Source: Rhodospirillales bacterium
Lineage (GTDB): Bacteria; Pseudomonadota; Alphaproteobacteria; Rhodospirillales; JAPHTL01
Direction: 5' to 3'
Assembly (NCBI GenBank): GCA_026193355.1
Contig: JAPHTL010000215.1
Coordinates: 1-27,733 of the forward strand
DNA length: 27,733 nt
Positions within the stretch are counted from its first letter, which is position 1, and each line of letters begins with the position of its first letter. The notes below the pieces were generated by a model that searched no databases, was not told where the DNA came from, and saw only the letters and a program-made list of their open reading frames with translations. Positions 6,711-15,496 of this stretch are shown piece by piece. Position numbers and translations under genes: made by a program.

Positions 6711-9700
6711 TCAAGGTGCGTGGCCATCAAGCAGCGCATCGGGAAGATCCATGATACGCGGACCGTCCGTCCACAGCAGGACGCAGCGAACCGCCCTGCC
6801 CGGATAGATATCGTTCAACAGGGCCCTGTAGGCGGCCATCTGCGCCAGATAAACAGCGGAAACGTCCTCAACTGCGGTGGGCGGCGGACGGTTCGTCTTG
6901 TAATCGACCACGGTAACCTCCCCTTCATCGACGACCAGACGGTCGACCTGTCCGGCGACAACCCTGCCACCGACAACCCCGGCCAGGGGAACCTCGGCGC
7001 GGGAGCCGGAACCGAACAACGCCGCGAAACGCGGATCGTCGAGGACGGCCATGGTTTCAACCGCGATCTCATCCTGCAACGCAGGATCGAGACCATGGGA
7101 CGCCCGCGCCAGCCACGCCCGTGCGGCATCTGCGCGACGGACAGGATCGATATCGGGCAGGGTTTGCAGCAAACGGTGGATCAGACGCCCGCGACGGAAC
7201 CGCGCGCCGCCATCCCCGCCCAGCGGCGAGGCGACGGGTGGGGCATCGCCCGACGGCCGTGACGGCGCAAGGGGGCGGGAGGGTTCGGGCTCCGGCGGCG
7301 GGGGCTGCCTCGCCCAGTCAGGCAGGGGAACGGTCGCGGGCTCCGCCTTGTCAGTTCCCTTTCCCGTCTTGTCGGGCGCGGCTTCCTGCGGATCGAGGAT
7401 GCGCAACCCCTCACCGCCCGCTGGCCCTTCGAACGGCACGACGCCGGAAAGCTCGACCACGGCGTCGCGGATCAGGTCGTACCAGCACCCCTCACTCCTG
7501 CCGCGCCTGTTCTCATGCCCGGTCACATAAAGGCGGTCTTCGGCCCGGGTCATCGCGACATAGAGCAACCGGCGGTATTCCTGCAAGCGCAGGGCGGCAG
7601 CGGCATCGCCCAGTTCCTCGGTCACCGGAACGTCGGTGTCGGAGAACGGTGGCCAGAGCAGGATGGGATCCTCCCCGTCGATCCAGCGCAGGCGGCTGTC
7701 GGTTCGCTTGTCGGGAACCGTACAGGTATCGGGCAGAAAAACGATGGGGGCCTGCAAACCCTTTGCCCCATGAACGGTCATCACACGGACCGTGCCGCGT
7801 CCCTGTTCCAGGTCGCGCTTGATCTCGGTCCCACCGGCCTCCAGCCAATGCAGGAAACCTTGCAGAGACGGTGGATGTTCACGTTCATAGGCCAGCGACA
7901 GGGAAAGAAACTCGTCGATCGGGTCTTCAGCATCACGACCGAGCCTTCCGAGAATGGCGCGCCGCCCGCCCTCGGCCCCCAGAATGCGGGCGTAGAACTC
8001 GTAAGGCGGTTGATAGTCCGCACGGGCAAGGAGCGCAGCCAGTCGTTCACGAGCATGGAGGAAGGGACCGCCATCGGTGTCGGCCTTTGCGCCCAACGCC
8101 CGCCACAGCGTTCCTTCACGCCCGTGAGCGAAGGCGAACAGGTCATCGTCAGTAAAGCCAAACAGCGGCCCCTTCAAAACGACAGCAAGGTTGAGGTCGT
8201 CTTCGGGCAGCAGAACAAAACGTCCGACCGCCACAAGATCCATGACGCCCAGCTGATCGGTCAGCACCATGCGGTCCGTGCCCGCCACGGGAATATTCCG
8301 TAGTTTGAGCGCACGAACCATTTCCTCGACGAAGGCGTCGCGGCGGCGCACCAGAATCATGACGTCGCCGGGCAGGATCGGCCGCGCCGCGGATTCCAGG
8401 ACCTCCCCCCGGTCCAACCACCCCCCGATCGTATCGGCAATCAGACGGGCCAGACGTGCCGGCGGGCTTTGTTCACCGACATGATCCATCGGTGCATCCC
8501 ATGGATCGCGATCCACTTCTTCGTCCGGGGTCAGAGTCGGCCAGATTTCGACCAGCCCGCCCTGACCGTGGCGCGATGATTCGTGCACAACGGGCCGTCC
8601 GGCGAAGGTCAGCCCCTCGGCCGCCGCCCTGTCCCCGGCGAAGACCGCATCGACAGCGCGAAGGACGACCGGTGTTGAACGGAAGGACTTGTGCAGTTCG
8701 ACCGGCACCACGTCCCCACCCATGGCCCGCGCACGATCGGCAAACATCTGACGCGTGCCCTCGAAGGCCGCGGGGTCGGCCCCCTGAAAGCTGTAGATCG
8801 ACTGTTTCTCGTCGCCGACGGCGAAGACGGTGCGACCGGCGTCGCCCCGCGCGCCGCCCGGCTCAAAAAATTCGGCGGCCAGCGCGGTGATCACGTCCCA
8901 TTGTTCTGGGCTGGTATCCTGCGCCTCGTCGACCAGAACATGATCGAGGCCGCCGTCCAGCTTGTAGTGCACCCAGGACACCCCGCCATCCCGCGTCAAA
9001 AGGCCCCGCGTGGCAAGGATCAGATCGTCGTAATCGAGAAGGGCGCGCCGCGCCTTGATGTCATCGTAGGCGTCCATCAACGAAGACCCAAGCGCCAGCA
9101 ACGCACCGGTCGCCTCGGCCACGAACAACGCCTTCAACCGCTGGGCCGTTCCGACGATGCGTTCCTGTTCCGCCAGCAGCACGTCAAAGGCGGCAGGGGT
9201 TTTCTCCCGTACCGCCTTGGTGGACAGTTGGCTTTCCGCACGCGCCTTGCCGTCCTTGCGCATAAAGACATCCGTGTAATCCGGCCATCCAGCAGCGCGG
9301 CCATCGTCCCCACCTTCCAGCCACGCGGCGATGGCGGCCGAGCGTTCGCCGTCCTTTGCCGATCCTTCGGCCAGAGCAACGACCGCAGCGGACAGCCCAG
9401 CGCGATCAAAGGCCCCTTCGCGACAGGCATCGGCGACAATCCCCTCCGCTGTCGCACCTTCCTCAACACCAAGGTTGCGCCGCGCGGCGGCGATGGCTCC
9501 GTCCAGCCCCTTGTGGGCGGAAATGAGCGCAGCAAGACGGCTGCGATGAAAGGATAGCTGCCGCATCAGGGTGGCGAAGCCGTCCTCGTTGACCAGACCA
9601 GCCAGATGGTCCATCGCGCGGGCCACCCGCTCTTCCCCCCGATCGAAGGCATGGGCGAAAATCCGATCGCGCGCGTCTTGCATAAGTTCCGCGGCGGTCC

Positions 9701-10175
9701 GTTCATCCATTACGGTGAAATGCGGGGCCAGGCCGGCTTCAAGCGGGAAACGGCCGAGCAGGGATTCGCAGAACGAATGGATGGTGCGGATCTTCAGCCC
9801 CCCCGGCGCATCGAGGGTTTCGGCGAACAGGCGCCGTGCAAGGGGGTGCAGGTCATGGTCGGCTGGCTTGCCAAACAGCTGGTGCAACTCCTCCGCCAAC
9901 CTGTCATCGTCGGCAACCGCCCAAGCGCTGAGACGATCGGCCAGACGCGTCGCCATCTCGGCCGCCGCGGCCTTGGTGAAGGTCAGGCACAGGATGCGTT
10001 CGGGGCGGACGCCTTCCAGCAACAACCGCGTGATGCGATCGATCAGGACTCGGGTCTTGCCGGTTCCCGCGTTCGCCGAAACCCAGACGGAAGCGCCGGG
10101 GTCCGCGGCAACAAGCTGCGCGGCGGTCGCGCCGGGCGAAGGCTTTTCCGACATGGGATTTTCCACGCCGCTCAT
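6711..10175 (-). CDS. addA: Double-strand break repair helicase-nuclease subunit AddA
   Basis: AddA is the UvrD-like helicase and nuclease subunit of AddAB, which resects double-strand DNA ends for RecA loading. The start at 10175 gives 1154 residues and forms an ATGA overlap with the addB stop, a usual sign of translational coupling; a slightly longer frame from 10202 is open but less likely. Walker A SANAGTGKT lies near 33-41, ERILCLTFTKAAAAEM follows, and LVDEAQDTSPEQW is the Walker B/motif II. VMTVHGAKGLQAPIVFLP matches motif V, and LLYVAMTRAEDRLYV matches motif VI. A proline-rich linker precedes the RecB-type nuclease domain, where GQVDRLVV and VVDYKTNRPP (from about 1089) supply the metal-binding Asp and the catalytic Asp-Tyr-Lys. 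Both helicase and nuclease sites look intact. Confidence 0.97.
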   Translation of the reverse strand: MSGVENPMSEKPSPGATAAQLVAADPGASVWVSANAGTGKTRVLIDRITRLLLEGVRPERILCLTFTKAAAAEMATRLADRLSAWAVADDDRLAEELHQLFGKPADHDLHPLARRLFAETLDAPGGLKIRTIHSFCESLLGRFPLEAGLAPHFTVMDERTAAELMQDARDRIFAHAFDRGEERVARAMDHLAGLVNEDGFATLMRQLSFHRSRLAALISAHKGLDGAIAAARRNLGVEEGATAEGIVADACREGAFDRAGLSAAVVALAEGSAKDGERSAAIAAWLEGGDDGRAAGWPDYTDVFMRKDGKARAESQLSTKAVREKTPAAFDVLLAEQERIVGTAQRLKALFVAEATGALLALGSSLMDAYDDIKARRALLDYDDLILATRGLLTRDGGVSWVHYKLDGGLDHVLVDEAQDTSPEQWDVITALAAEFFEPGGARGDAGRTVFAVGDEKQSIYSFQGADPAAFEGTRQMFADRARAMGGDVVPVELHKSFRSTPVVLRAVDAVFAGDRAAAEGLTFAGRPVVHESSRHGQGGLVEIWPTLTPDEEVDRDPWDAPMDHVGEQSPPARLARLIADTIGGWLDRGEVLESAARPILPGDVMILVRRRDAFVEEMVRALKLRNIPVAGTDRMVLTDQLGVMDLVAVGRFVLLPEDDLNLAVVLKGPLFGFTDDDLFAFAHGREGTLWRALGAKADTDGGPFLHARERLAALLARADYQPPYEFYARILGAEGGRRAILGRLGRDAEDPIDEFLSLSLAYEREHPPSLQGFLHWLEAGGTEIKRDLEQGRGTVRVMTVHGAKGLQAPIVFLPDTCTVPDKRTDSRLRWIDGEDPILLWPPFSDTDVPVTEELGDAAAALRLQEYRRLLYVAMTRAEDRLYVTGHENRRGRSEGCWYDLIRDAVVELSGVVPFEGPAGGEGLRILDPQEAAPDKTGKGTDKAEPATVPLPDWARQPPPPEPEPSRPLAPSRPSGDAPPVASPLGGDGGARFRRGRLIHRLLQTLPDIDPVRRADAARAWLARASHGLDPALQDEIAVETMAVLDDPRFAALFGSGSRAEVPLAGVVGGRVVAGQVDRLVVDEGEVTVVDYKTNRPPPTAVEDVSAVYLAQMAAYRALLNDIYPGRAVRCVLLWTDGPRIMDLPDALLDGHAP

Positions 10176-13135
10176 TCCTCGTCCCCCCCCGCAACCGACC
10201 ATTCCCTGACTCGGGCCAGATGGTCATAATCGCCTGGCCGGTTGGTGAAGGCCGGTTTGATCCGTGAAAGATAGGGCGTCGCGGGATCGTCGAATTCGGC
10301 GACACGCCTGCGCAGGCCGTCGAGGGCCTCGGCAGCCATTTCATGCACGCCGTCCGCCTTTTCGCTGGCCTTTCCGGGAACGCGGCCACCCGAGAGCTGC
10401 AGATAAAGAAGGGCCGAGGCCACCCCGGCGGGAACGCCCGCGTCTGCAAACGCCCCTCCGGCGAGCATGGCCGCCTCCAGCGTCAACTGCGGCGAGAAAC
10501 CGCTTTCCACCTGCTTCCAGCTTGGCGGGGCGCCGGTCTTGTAATCGACCACGCAAAGCCCGCCGTCTGGCAGACGGTCCAGCCGGTCGGCCCGCGCCGT
10601 CAGGGTAAAGGGACCGGCAGGGGCGTCGAAGGTCAAAGCCCCGTCCGCCTCCATGACCAGCGGCATGACACCGGTTTTGCGGCGCGCGGTTTCATAGGCG
10701 ATGAACCACTGCGCGATGCGTTCGAAACGGGGCCACCAGAAGGCGCGGACGCCCGGACGGATCATGGCCCCGGCGAATGCGTCCCGCCCGGCGTCAAGAA
10801 GACGTTCGTACGCATCCTCGGGCAGCGCCTCCCTGTGCGCCTTGATGAAACTGTCCAGCGCCTCATGAATCGCCGTCCCGCGGTCCGCCGCGCCGGGGTC
10901 GGCGTCAAGGGGGTCAAGAACCTTCAGGCCGAGGATGTAGCGCGCATAGATGGCGTAGGGATCGCGGATCCAGGTCTCAATCCGGGAAACGGACAATTTG
11001 CGGGGCCTGACGGCCGGCGGCGGCGTCGGGCGAGGTTGCAAGAGGGGCGAGGGCGGCCCGGCCTCGTCCAGCGCACGCGCCCACCCTGCCCATGTCCTGT
11101 TCGCCGCAAATGCTTTTTCCAGTCCGCTACCGCGCAGACATGTTTCCATCCGCAACAACCAGCGCGAAGGCACCGTGGGCGCGCCCCGCACGCGTCCCGC
11201 GCGGGAAAGGATCACGTTCCTCGCACAGCAGGCTTGCGCAAAATCGTGCGCCGCCAGCCCGATCCGTCTTTCCGGCAAGGGCAGGCCGAATGCCGCCATC
11301 ATCGGGCGGCTCATCCACGGACCGGTCTGGGCTTCGGGCGGCCAGCTTTCCTCGTTCAGCCCGCCGAGGACCAACACATCCGCCTGCTGCAACCGCGCCT
11401 CTAGCAGGCCCCAGACAAACAGCCGCGGATGACTGCCGTAGGACGGGCGCACGACCCGTCCCGCCATCAGCGTTTCAAACAGGGCGGGATAGTCCCTCCC
11501 CGCGATTTCCAGAATGGCCGCACCGGTCGATACCTCGTTCAACTCGGCGATGAAACCGGCAAGGGTCTCACCATCGTCACCGGCCCACAGCCGCTCGTCG
11601 CCCGATCCCCCATCCGTTGCGGCGAGAACCTCGGCAAAGGCGGCATGGGCCTCGACAAGCGCGCCGACAGGAACCGCATGTCCGTCCAGCGCTTCGACGA
11701 AAGACGCAGCGGCCGCCTCAAGGCCATCGAGCAATTTCCCCAAGTCCCGCTTCTTTTCGCCAAGGGCGGCGCGCAGGCCAGACAGTCCCTCATCGGGACG
11801 GGGACCGCGCAGGGCGGCGATCTCCAGCGCCCTGACCGTCCGGCGAAACGTGGCGGGGTCATGCCCGCAGGCCGCCAGCGGGTGCTTGAGGACGGACAGC
11901 AGGGAAACGGGATCAAACCGGTTCGCCACAAGGCGGGCGGCAAGCCGCATGAAAACCCCGGCCGGGGTCTTGTCCAGAGGACGCCCCGCCGAATCGTCCA
12001 CCACCAGCCCATAGCGTGACAATTCTGCGCCGACACGGCGCGCCAGATCGCGGTCCGGCGTCACCAGCGCGGCGGTCCGGCCCGGTTCCTCCAACGCCTC
12101 GCGCATGACAAGGGCAATGGCCAGGGCCTCTTCCTGTTCGGTCTCCGCCTCGATTCTACTGATGCCTTCCAACGCGGACGGTTCAATCTTTCCGCCATCC
12201 CGCCAAAGACCCGTCGCCTCGGGCGGCAGCATGGCGTGGCTGATGAAATGCGCGCGGGCGAGCGCCTCGGCGGGGGGCGGCGCCTGCCAGTCCTCGACCC
12301 CATCCCGGCCCACACCCAACCGGTCCAGCAACCGCGCCATGCCGTATTGGGGATGCGAAGGCGGCAGGTCCGCCCAGACCGCATCATCGACGGACCGGTC
12401 AAGGCCGGGCAGGATGACGCAGCCCTCGGGCAGGTGCGCAACGGCGTCCAGCAGATCGGCCGTCGCGGGGATGGTGCCGGTGGAGCCGGCGGCGATCACC
12501 CGGCCGGGCGGCGGAGAGGCGGACCATGCAGCGGCCTGTGCGGACAGAAGCCGGTTGCGGCGCTCGGCGGGATCAAGGCAACCTTCCTCGGCCAGAACAC
12601 CCGGCCAGACCTCCGTGATGATCCCCAGAAAGGCAAGTGTATGACGCCAGTGCGCGGATAGATCCCCATCCAGATCGACCAGCCGGTCGAGGTCCCTGAA
12701 GTCAAGCCGTTCGGTTTTTACCTGATCGAGAAGCCGCGCCAGTTCGGCGGCCAGACGAGCCGCCTGATCGACGCGTATATCGCCATCACGCGCCATGACC
12801 AGGCGGGCGAGAAGAAGCTGTCGGCGAAGACCCGAAATCGCGGGGGGAAGATCAAGCCCGCCGGGGGCCTCTTCGTCCCACCCTGCGAGGGCAATCTCGT
12901 CCTCATCCAGATCGCCGAGCGGCATCATCCGGGGCAGCAGCATGGCCTTTCCGCCACTGCACCGCAGGAAGGCGTCGCGCAGGCTTCGGCAGGCGCGGCG
13001 GGTGGGCAGAAGGACCGTCATTTCCGACAGGCGCGCCGGATCGCCGTTCGCACGCGCCATCAGTCCGACGGCGAGTGAATCGACAAAGGGCGCGCCGGCG
13101 GGGATCGTGAAAACGGTCGGTGATCTGTCGGCCAT
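10172..13135 (-). CDS. addB: Double-strand break repair nuclease subunit AddB (alphaproteobacterial type)
   Basis: The partner of AddA in DNA-end resection and recombination. The start at 13135 (MADRSPTVFTIPAG, 987 residues) is chosen over the longer open frame because a GGGAGGGGG ribosome-binding site precedes it and because alphaproteobacterial AddB proteins begin with a TIPAG-x-PFVDSLA segment. The N-terminal helicase-like domain has no Walker A GKT motif, as expected for this subgroup. The C-terminal nuclease domain has TARADRLDRLPDGGLCVVDYKTG (catalytic DYK near 862-868, quoted here only as VVDYKTG). No cysteine occurs in the last 120 residues after that motif, so the C-terminal Cys triad of the Fe-S staple known in Firmicute AddB is absent. 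Its stop overlaps the addA start by 4 bases, and it begins 23 bases after murU. Confidence 0.95.
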   Translation of the reverse strand: MADRSPTVFTIPAGAPFVDSLAVGLMARANGDPARLSEMTVLLPTRRACRSLRDAFLRCSGGKAMLLPRMMPLGDLDEDEIALAGWDEEAPGGLDLPPAISGLRRQLLLARLVMARDGDIRVDQAARLAAELARLLDQVKTERLDFRDLDRLVDLDGDLSAHWRHTLAFLGIITEVWPGVLAEEGCLDPAERRNRLLSAQAAAWSASPPPGRVIAAGSTGTIPATADLLDAVAHLPEGCVILPGLDRSVDDAVWADLPPSHPQYGMARLLDRLGVGRDGVEDWQAPPPAEALARAHFISHAMLPPEATGLWRDGGKIEPSALEGISRIEAETEQEEALAIALVMREALEEPGRTAALVTPDRDLARRVGAELSRYGLVVDDSAGRPLDKTPAGVFMRLAARLVANRFDPVSLLSVLKHPLAACGHDPATFRRTVRALEIAALRGPRPDEGLSGLRAALGEKKRDLGKLLDGLEAAAASFVEALDGHAVPVGALVEAHAAFAEVLAATDGGSGDERLWAGDDGETLAGFIAELNEVSTGAAILEIAGRDYPALFETLMAGRVVRPSYGSHPRLFVWGLLEARLQQADVLVLGGLNEESWPPEAQTGPWMSRPMMAAFGLPLPERRIGLAAHDFAQACCARNVILSRAGRVRGAPTVPSRWLLRMETCLRGSGLEKAFAANRTWAGWARALDEAGPPSPLLQPRPTPPPAVRPRKLSVSRIETWIRDPYAIYARYILGLKVLDPLDADPGAADRGTAIHEALDSFIKAHREALPEDAYERLLDAGRDAFAGAMIRPGVRAFWWPRFERIAQWFIAYETARRKTGVMPLVMEADGALTFDAPAGPFTLTARADRLDRLPDGGLCVVDYKTGAPPSWKQVESGFSPQLTLEAAMLAGGAFADAGVPAGVASALLYLQLSGGRVPGKASEKADGVHEMAAEALDGLRRRVAEFDDPATPYLSRIKPAFTNRPGDYDHLARVREWSVAGGDEE

Positions 13136-13158
13136 TCCCCCTCCCACCGGGTTGTTTC

Positions 13159-13905
13159 CTAGAAGCGTCGGCGCCTGTCCGGATAACGTTCGTCCAGAAA
13201 ATCCTCGGCCGCCGTCAATCCACCAGGCGTACCAATATGGAACCATTCGCCATCATGGATGATGCCAAAGAGGCGGCCCGCCTCAATCAGGCGATCATAG
13301 ATCACGTTCATCGAGAACTTGCCGTCCGGCGTATCCTTGAACACGCGGGGATGAACCATCTGGATGCCGGTAAAAAGATAGGGAACGGCTTCGCGTTCAT
13401 CACGGCGCGTAAGACTTCCCACCGGATCAACGACGAAGTCCCCCATGCCCTCGTATCCGTAGGCGTCGACGGTCGAATGAAGCAGAAGCAGGGCATCCAT
13501 TTCCCCTTCGTTCCATCGTTCCGCCATGCGTTCGAGGGCGCGTGTCGGGCCGTTCAGCCAGAGCGCATCGCCGTTGATCGCGAAGAAGGGATCGTCGCCC
13601 AGCATGGGCAACGCCTTTTTGATACCGCCTCCGGTTTCCAGAAGCTCTGCTTCATCCGAGAAAACCGTTTCGGGCTTTTCCCTTTTCGACAGGTGACGGC
13701 GGATCTTGTCGCCCAGGTGATGCAGGTTGACGACCACCGTTTCGACGCCCGATCTCTGCAAACGGTCGAGCGTCCGGTCGATCAGCGTCTCGCCCCGCAC
13801 AGGAACCAGGGCCTTCGGCGTTTTTTCGGTAATCGGGCGCATCCTGAGGCCCAACCCAGCCGCCAGAATCATGGCCTTTTTCGGCATGGTCACGCCGATT
13901 CGCAT
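13159..13905 (-). CDS. murU: Sugar-1-phosphate nucleotidyltransferase, MurU-like
   Basis: A 248-residue nucleotidyltransferase of the MobA/RfbA-like fold. The signature ILAAGLGLRMRPITEKTPKA (13-32) continues into LVPVRG and binds the nucleotide phosphates. AINGDALWLNG supplies the metal-binding Asp, and LFTGIQMVHPRVF is typical of the small MurU/mannose-1-phosphate guanylyltransferase group. The neighbour upstream is an AmgK-like sugar kinase. AmgK and MurU together convert recycled N-acetylmuramate to UDP-MurNAc in Pseudomonas and many alphaproteobacteria, so that role is the best guess here. A perfect AGGAGG lies 8 bases before the ATG at 13905, which decides this start over an ATG at 13887 and gives a 16-base overlap with the kinase gene. 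Another sugar phosphate as substrate cannot be excluded. Confidence 0.85.
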   Translation of the reverse strand: MRIGVTMPKKAMILAAGLGLRMRPITEKTPKALVPVRGETLIDRTLDRLQRSGVETVVVNLHHLGDKIRRHLSKREKPETVFSDEAELLETGGGIKKALPMLGDDPFFAINGDALWLNGPTRALERMAERWNEGEMDALLLLHSTVDAYGYEGMGDFVVDPVGSLTRRDEREAVPYLFTGIQMVHPRVFKDTPDGKFSMNVIYDRLIEAGRLFGIIHDGEWFHIGTPGGLTAAEDFLDERYPDRRRRF

Positions 13906-14903
13906 TGGGGAATCCTCCTCTGCCCTTCCGGCACATTAGCTTCAAACCAGCCGCGCACCGCCGAAAGGGCGGGATGACGGCAGGACCGTTCAAAAAGCCG
14001 CCAGACCCGCGGGATGTGGCCAAGATACTGCGGCTTTTTGTCACGCACGCAAAGGCGTGTGAAAATGCCGATGACCTTGGCGTGGCGCTGCGCCCCAAGA
14101 ATGGCATAGGCGGCGTCGAATCCACCACGATCCATTTCCGGGAACGCCCCGTAGTAACGCGCAAGCATGCGATCAGCCAACCCTTCATCGATATCGCGCC
14201 GCGCATCTTCAAGCAGCGAAACGACATCGTAGGCATCGGGGCCGGACAACGCATCCTGGAAATCGAGCAACCCGCATGCGGACAGACCATCGCGGCCTGT
14301 GACACGCAGCAGGTTGTCCACATGAAAATCGCGCAGGACCAGCGTTTGTGGCCTTGCGTGGACCTGTGGGAAGAGCGAACGCCATGCCGCAATATAGGAT
14401 TCGCGGGCTTCCGCCGCCAACGGACAACCCGTTATCGCGGGAAGGTGCCAGTCGATCAGCAGCAATGCCTCATCGAGAAGACGGCCATCGTCATAGGGCG
14501 GAACGTCAATGCTCAATGCTTCGGACGCAGGACGGCGGTGCAGATCAATGAGAACATCAATGGCGAGGGCGTAAAGCGATTCCTCATCCACGCCGGATAC
14601 GAGAAGCCGGGTGAAGGTATTGTCGCCGAGGTCCTCGATCAGCAGAAAACCCTGCGCGACGTCTTCGGCCAGAATACGCGGGGCGCTGTACCCCATTCCC
14701 ACCAGATGCCGAGCGATGGACAGATAGGGGCGCACGTCCTCGTGTTCGGGCGGCGCATCCATCAAGACGGCTGTCGCTCCACCAGCAGCTTCAATCCGCT
14801 CATAGCGACGAAACGACGCATCGTCCGCCAGGGGACGACGGCGCGCTCCACCCCATCCCGCCTTGACGAGAAAGGCGTCGATCAATCCGCTACGCGAAGT
14901 CAA
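13890..14903 (-). CDS. amgK: Aminoglycoside-phosphotransferase-fold sugar kinase, AmgK-like, with TTG start
   Basis: A 337-residue kinase of the APH fold. AmgK phosphorylates N-acetylmuramate or N-acetylglucosamine at the anomeric carbon for cell-wall recycling. LADDASFRRYERI resembles the nucleotide-binding start of the family. LLIEDLGDNTFTRLL is typical, the Brenner-type catalytic loop is VLRDFHVDNLL (Asp192, Asn197), and GLLDFQDALSGPDAYD carries the metal-binding Asp214. No ATG is available near the 5' end, and the frame opens at TTG (14903). It has an AGAGGTG ribosome-binding site at suitable distance, inside the last codons of tsaE, so a TTG start with a 14-base overlap is the best reading. 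Linkage to the MurU-like gene supports the recycling role; an unrelated small-molecule kinase is the alternative. Confidence 0.85.
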   Translation of the reverse strand: MTSRSGLIDAFLVKAGWGGARRRPLADDASFRRYERIEAAGGATAVLMDAPPEHEDVRPYLSIARHLVGMGYSAPRILAEDVAQGFLLIEDLGDNTFTRLLVSGVDEESLYALAIDVLIDLHRRPASEALSIDVPPYDDGRLLDEALLLIDWHLPAITGCPLAAEARESYIAAWRSLFPQVHARPQTLVLRDFHVDNLLRVTGRDGLSACGLLDFQDALSGPDAYDVVSLLEDARRDIDEGLADRMLARYYGAFPEMDRGGFDAAYAILGAQRHAKVIGIFTRLCVRDKKPQYLGHIPRVWRLFERSCRHPALSAVRGWFEANVPEGQRRIPQCESA

Positions 14904-15384
14904 GGTTCACCTCTTTCAGCCTGTTTCCCCAATCGCCTGCCGCCGACAGGCGCGCGCGCCGCGAATCGGTTGCATCGCCAAGGGTCAGAACCACGGCCAG
15001 ATGATCGGCAGGCAGCAAACCGCCCAGACGTTCCGGCCATTCCACCAGAACGACCCCGTCGGCCAGCGCGTCCTCCCATCCCAGTTCGTATGCTTCCTGC
15101 GCCTCCTCAAGACGGTAGAGGTCGAAATGGAAAACGGTTCCCCTGTCGAAATCGTATTGCTGGACAAGGGTGAAGGTTGGACTCGGGACTTCTTCATCGG
15201 TTCCGCCGAAAGCCCGAACGAAGGCCCTGGCGAAAACCGTTTTGCCTGCGCCGAGGTCCCCCTGAAGCGCAATGACGTCCCCCGTCCGCGCCACGGCGGC
15301 CAGGCGCGCCGCCAGCGCCTCGGTCGCCTTTTGGTCGGCGAGCGCGAGATCAGGAACACTCAATATGGCTTCGTTTGTCGTCAT
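14890..15384 (-). CDS. tsaE: tRNA threonylcarbamoyladenosine biosynthesis ATPase TsaE
   Basis: A 164-residue P-loop ATPase that works with TsaB and TsaD to make t6A at position 37 of ANN-decoding tRNAs. The Walker A motif GDLGAGKT is at 42-49, followed by FARAFVRAFG. The family signature EVPSPTFTLVQQYD and HFDLYRLEEAQEAYELG follow, and VVLVEWPERLG is the conserved Trp-containing segment near the C-terminus. It is the first gene of a tight minus-strand run (amgK-like, murU-like, addB, addA). A GGGGGG ribosome-binding site precedes the ATG. The 112 bases between it and the divergent reductase gene should hold promoters for both, but no clear pair of boxes was found. Confidence 0.95.
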   Translation of the reverse strand: MTTNEAILSVPDLALADQKATEALAARLAAVARTGDVIALQGDLGAGKTVFARAFVRAFGGTDEEVPSPTFTLVQQYDFDRGTVFHFDLYRLEEAQEAYELGWEDALADGVVLVEWPERLGGLLPADHLAVVLTLGDATDSRRARLSAAGDWGNRLKEVNLDFA

Positions 15385-15496
15385 GCTCCCCCCTTGTAGC
15401 GGTGCGCCATGTCGCCCGCAACGGTTCCGCGGTCTTGCGCCTTGTTCCTTGCGGGGTCATTCTAGATGTAAATCCATCACATATTGGAGGTTACGC

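Noticed and set aside
13905..15173. 422-codon open frame antisense to the kinase and tsaE genes
   Set aside because: It spans two well-supported genes on the other strand and has no recognisable motif.
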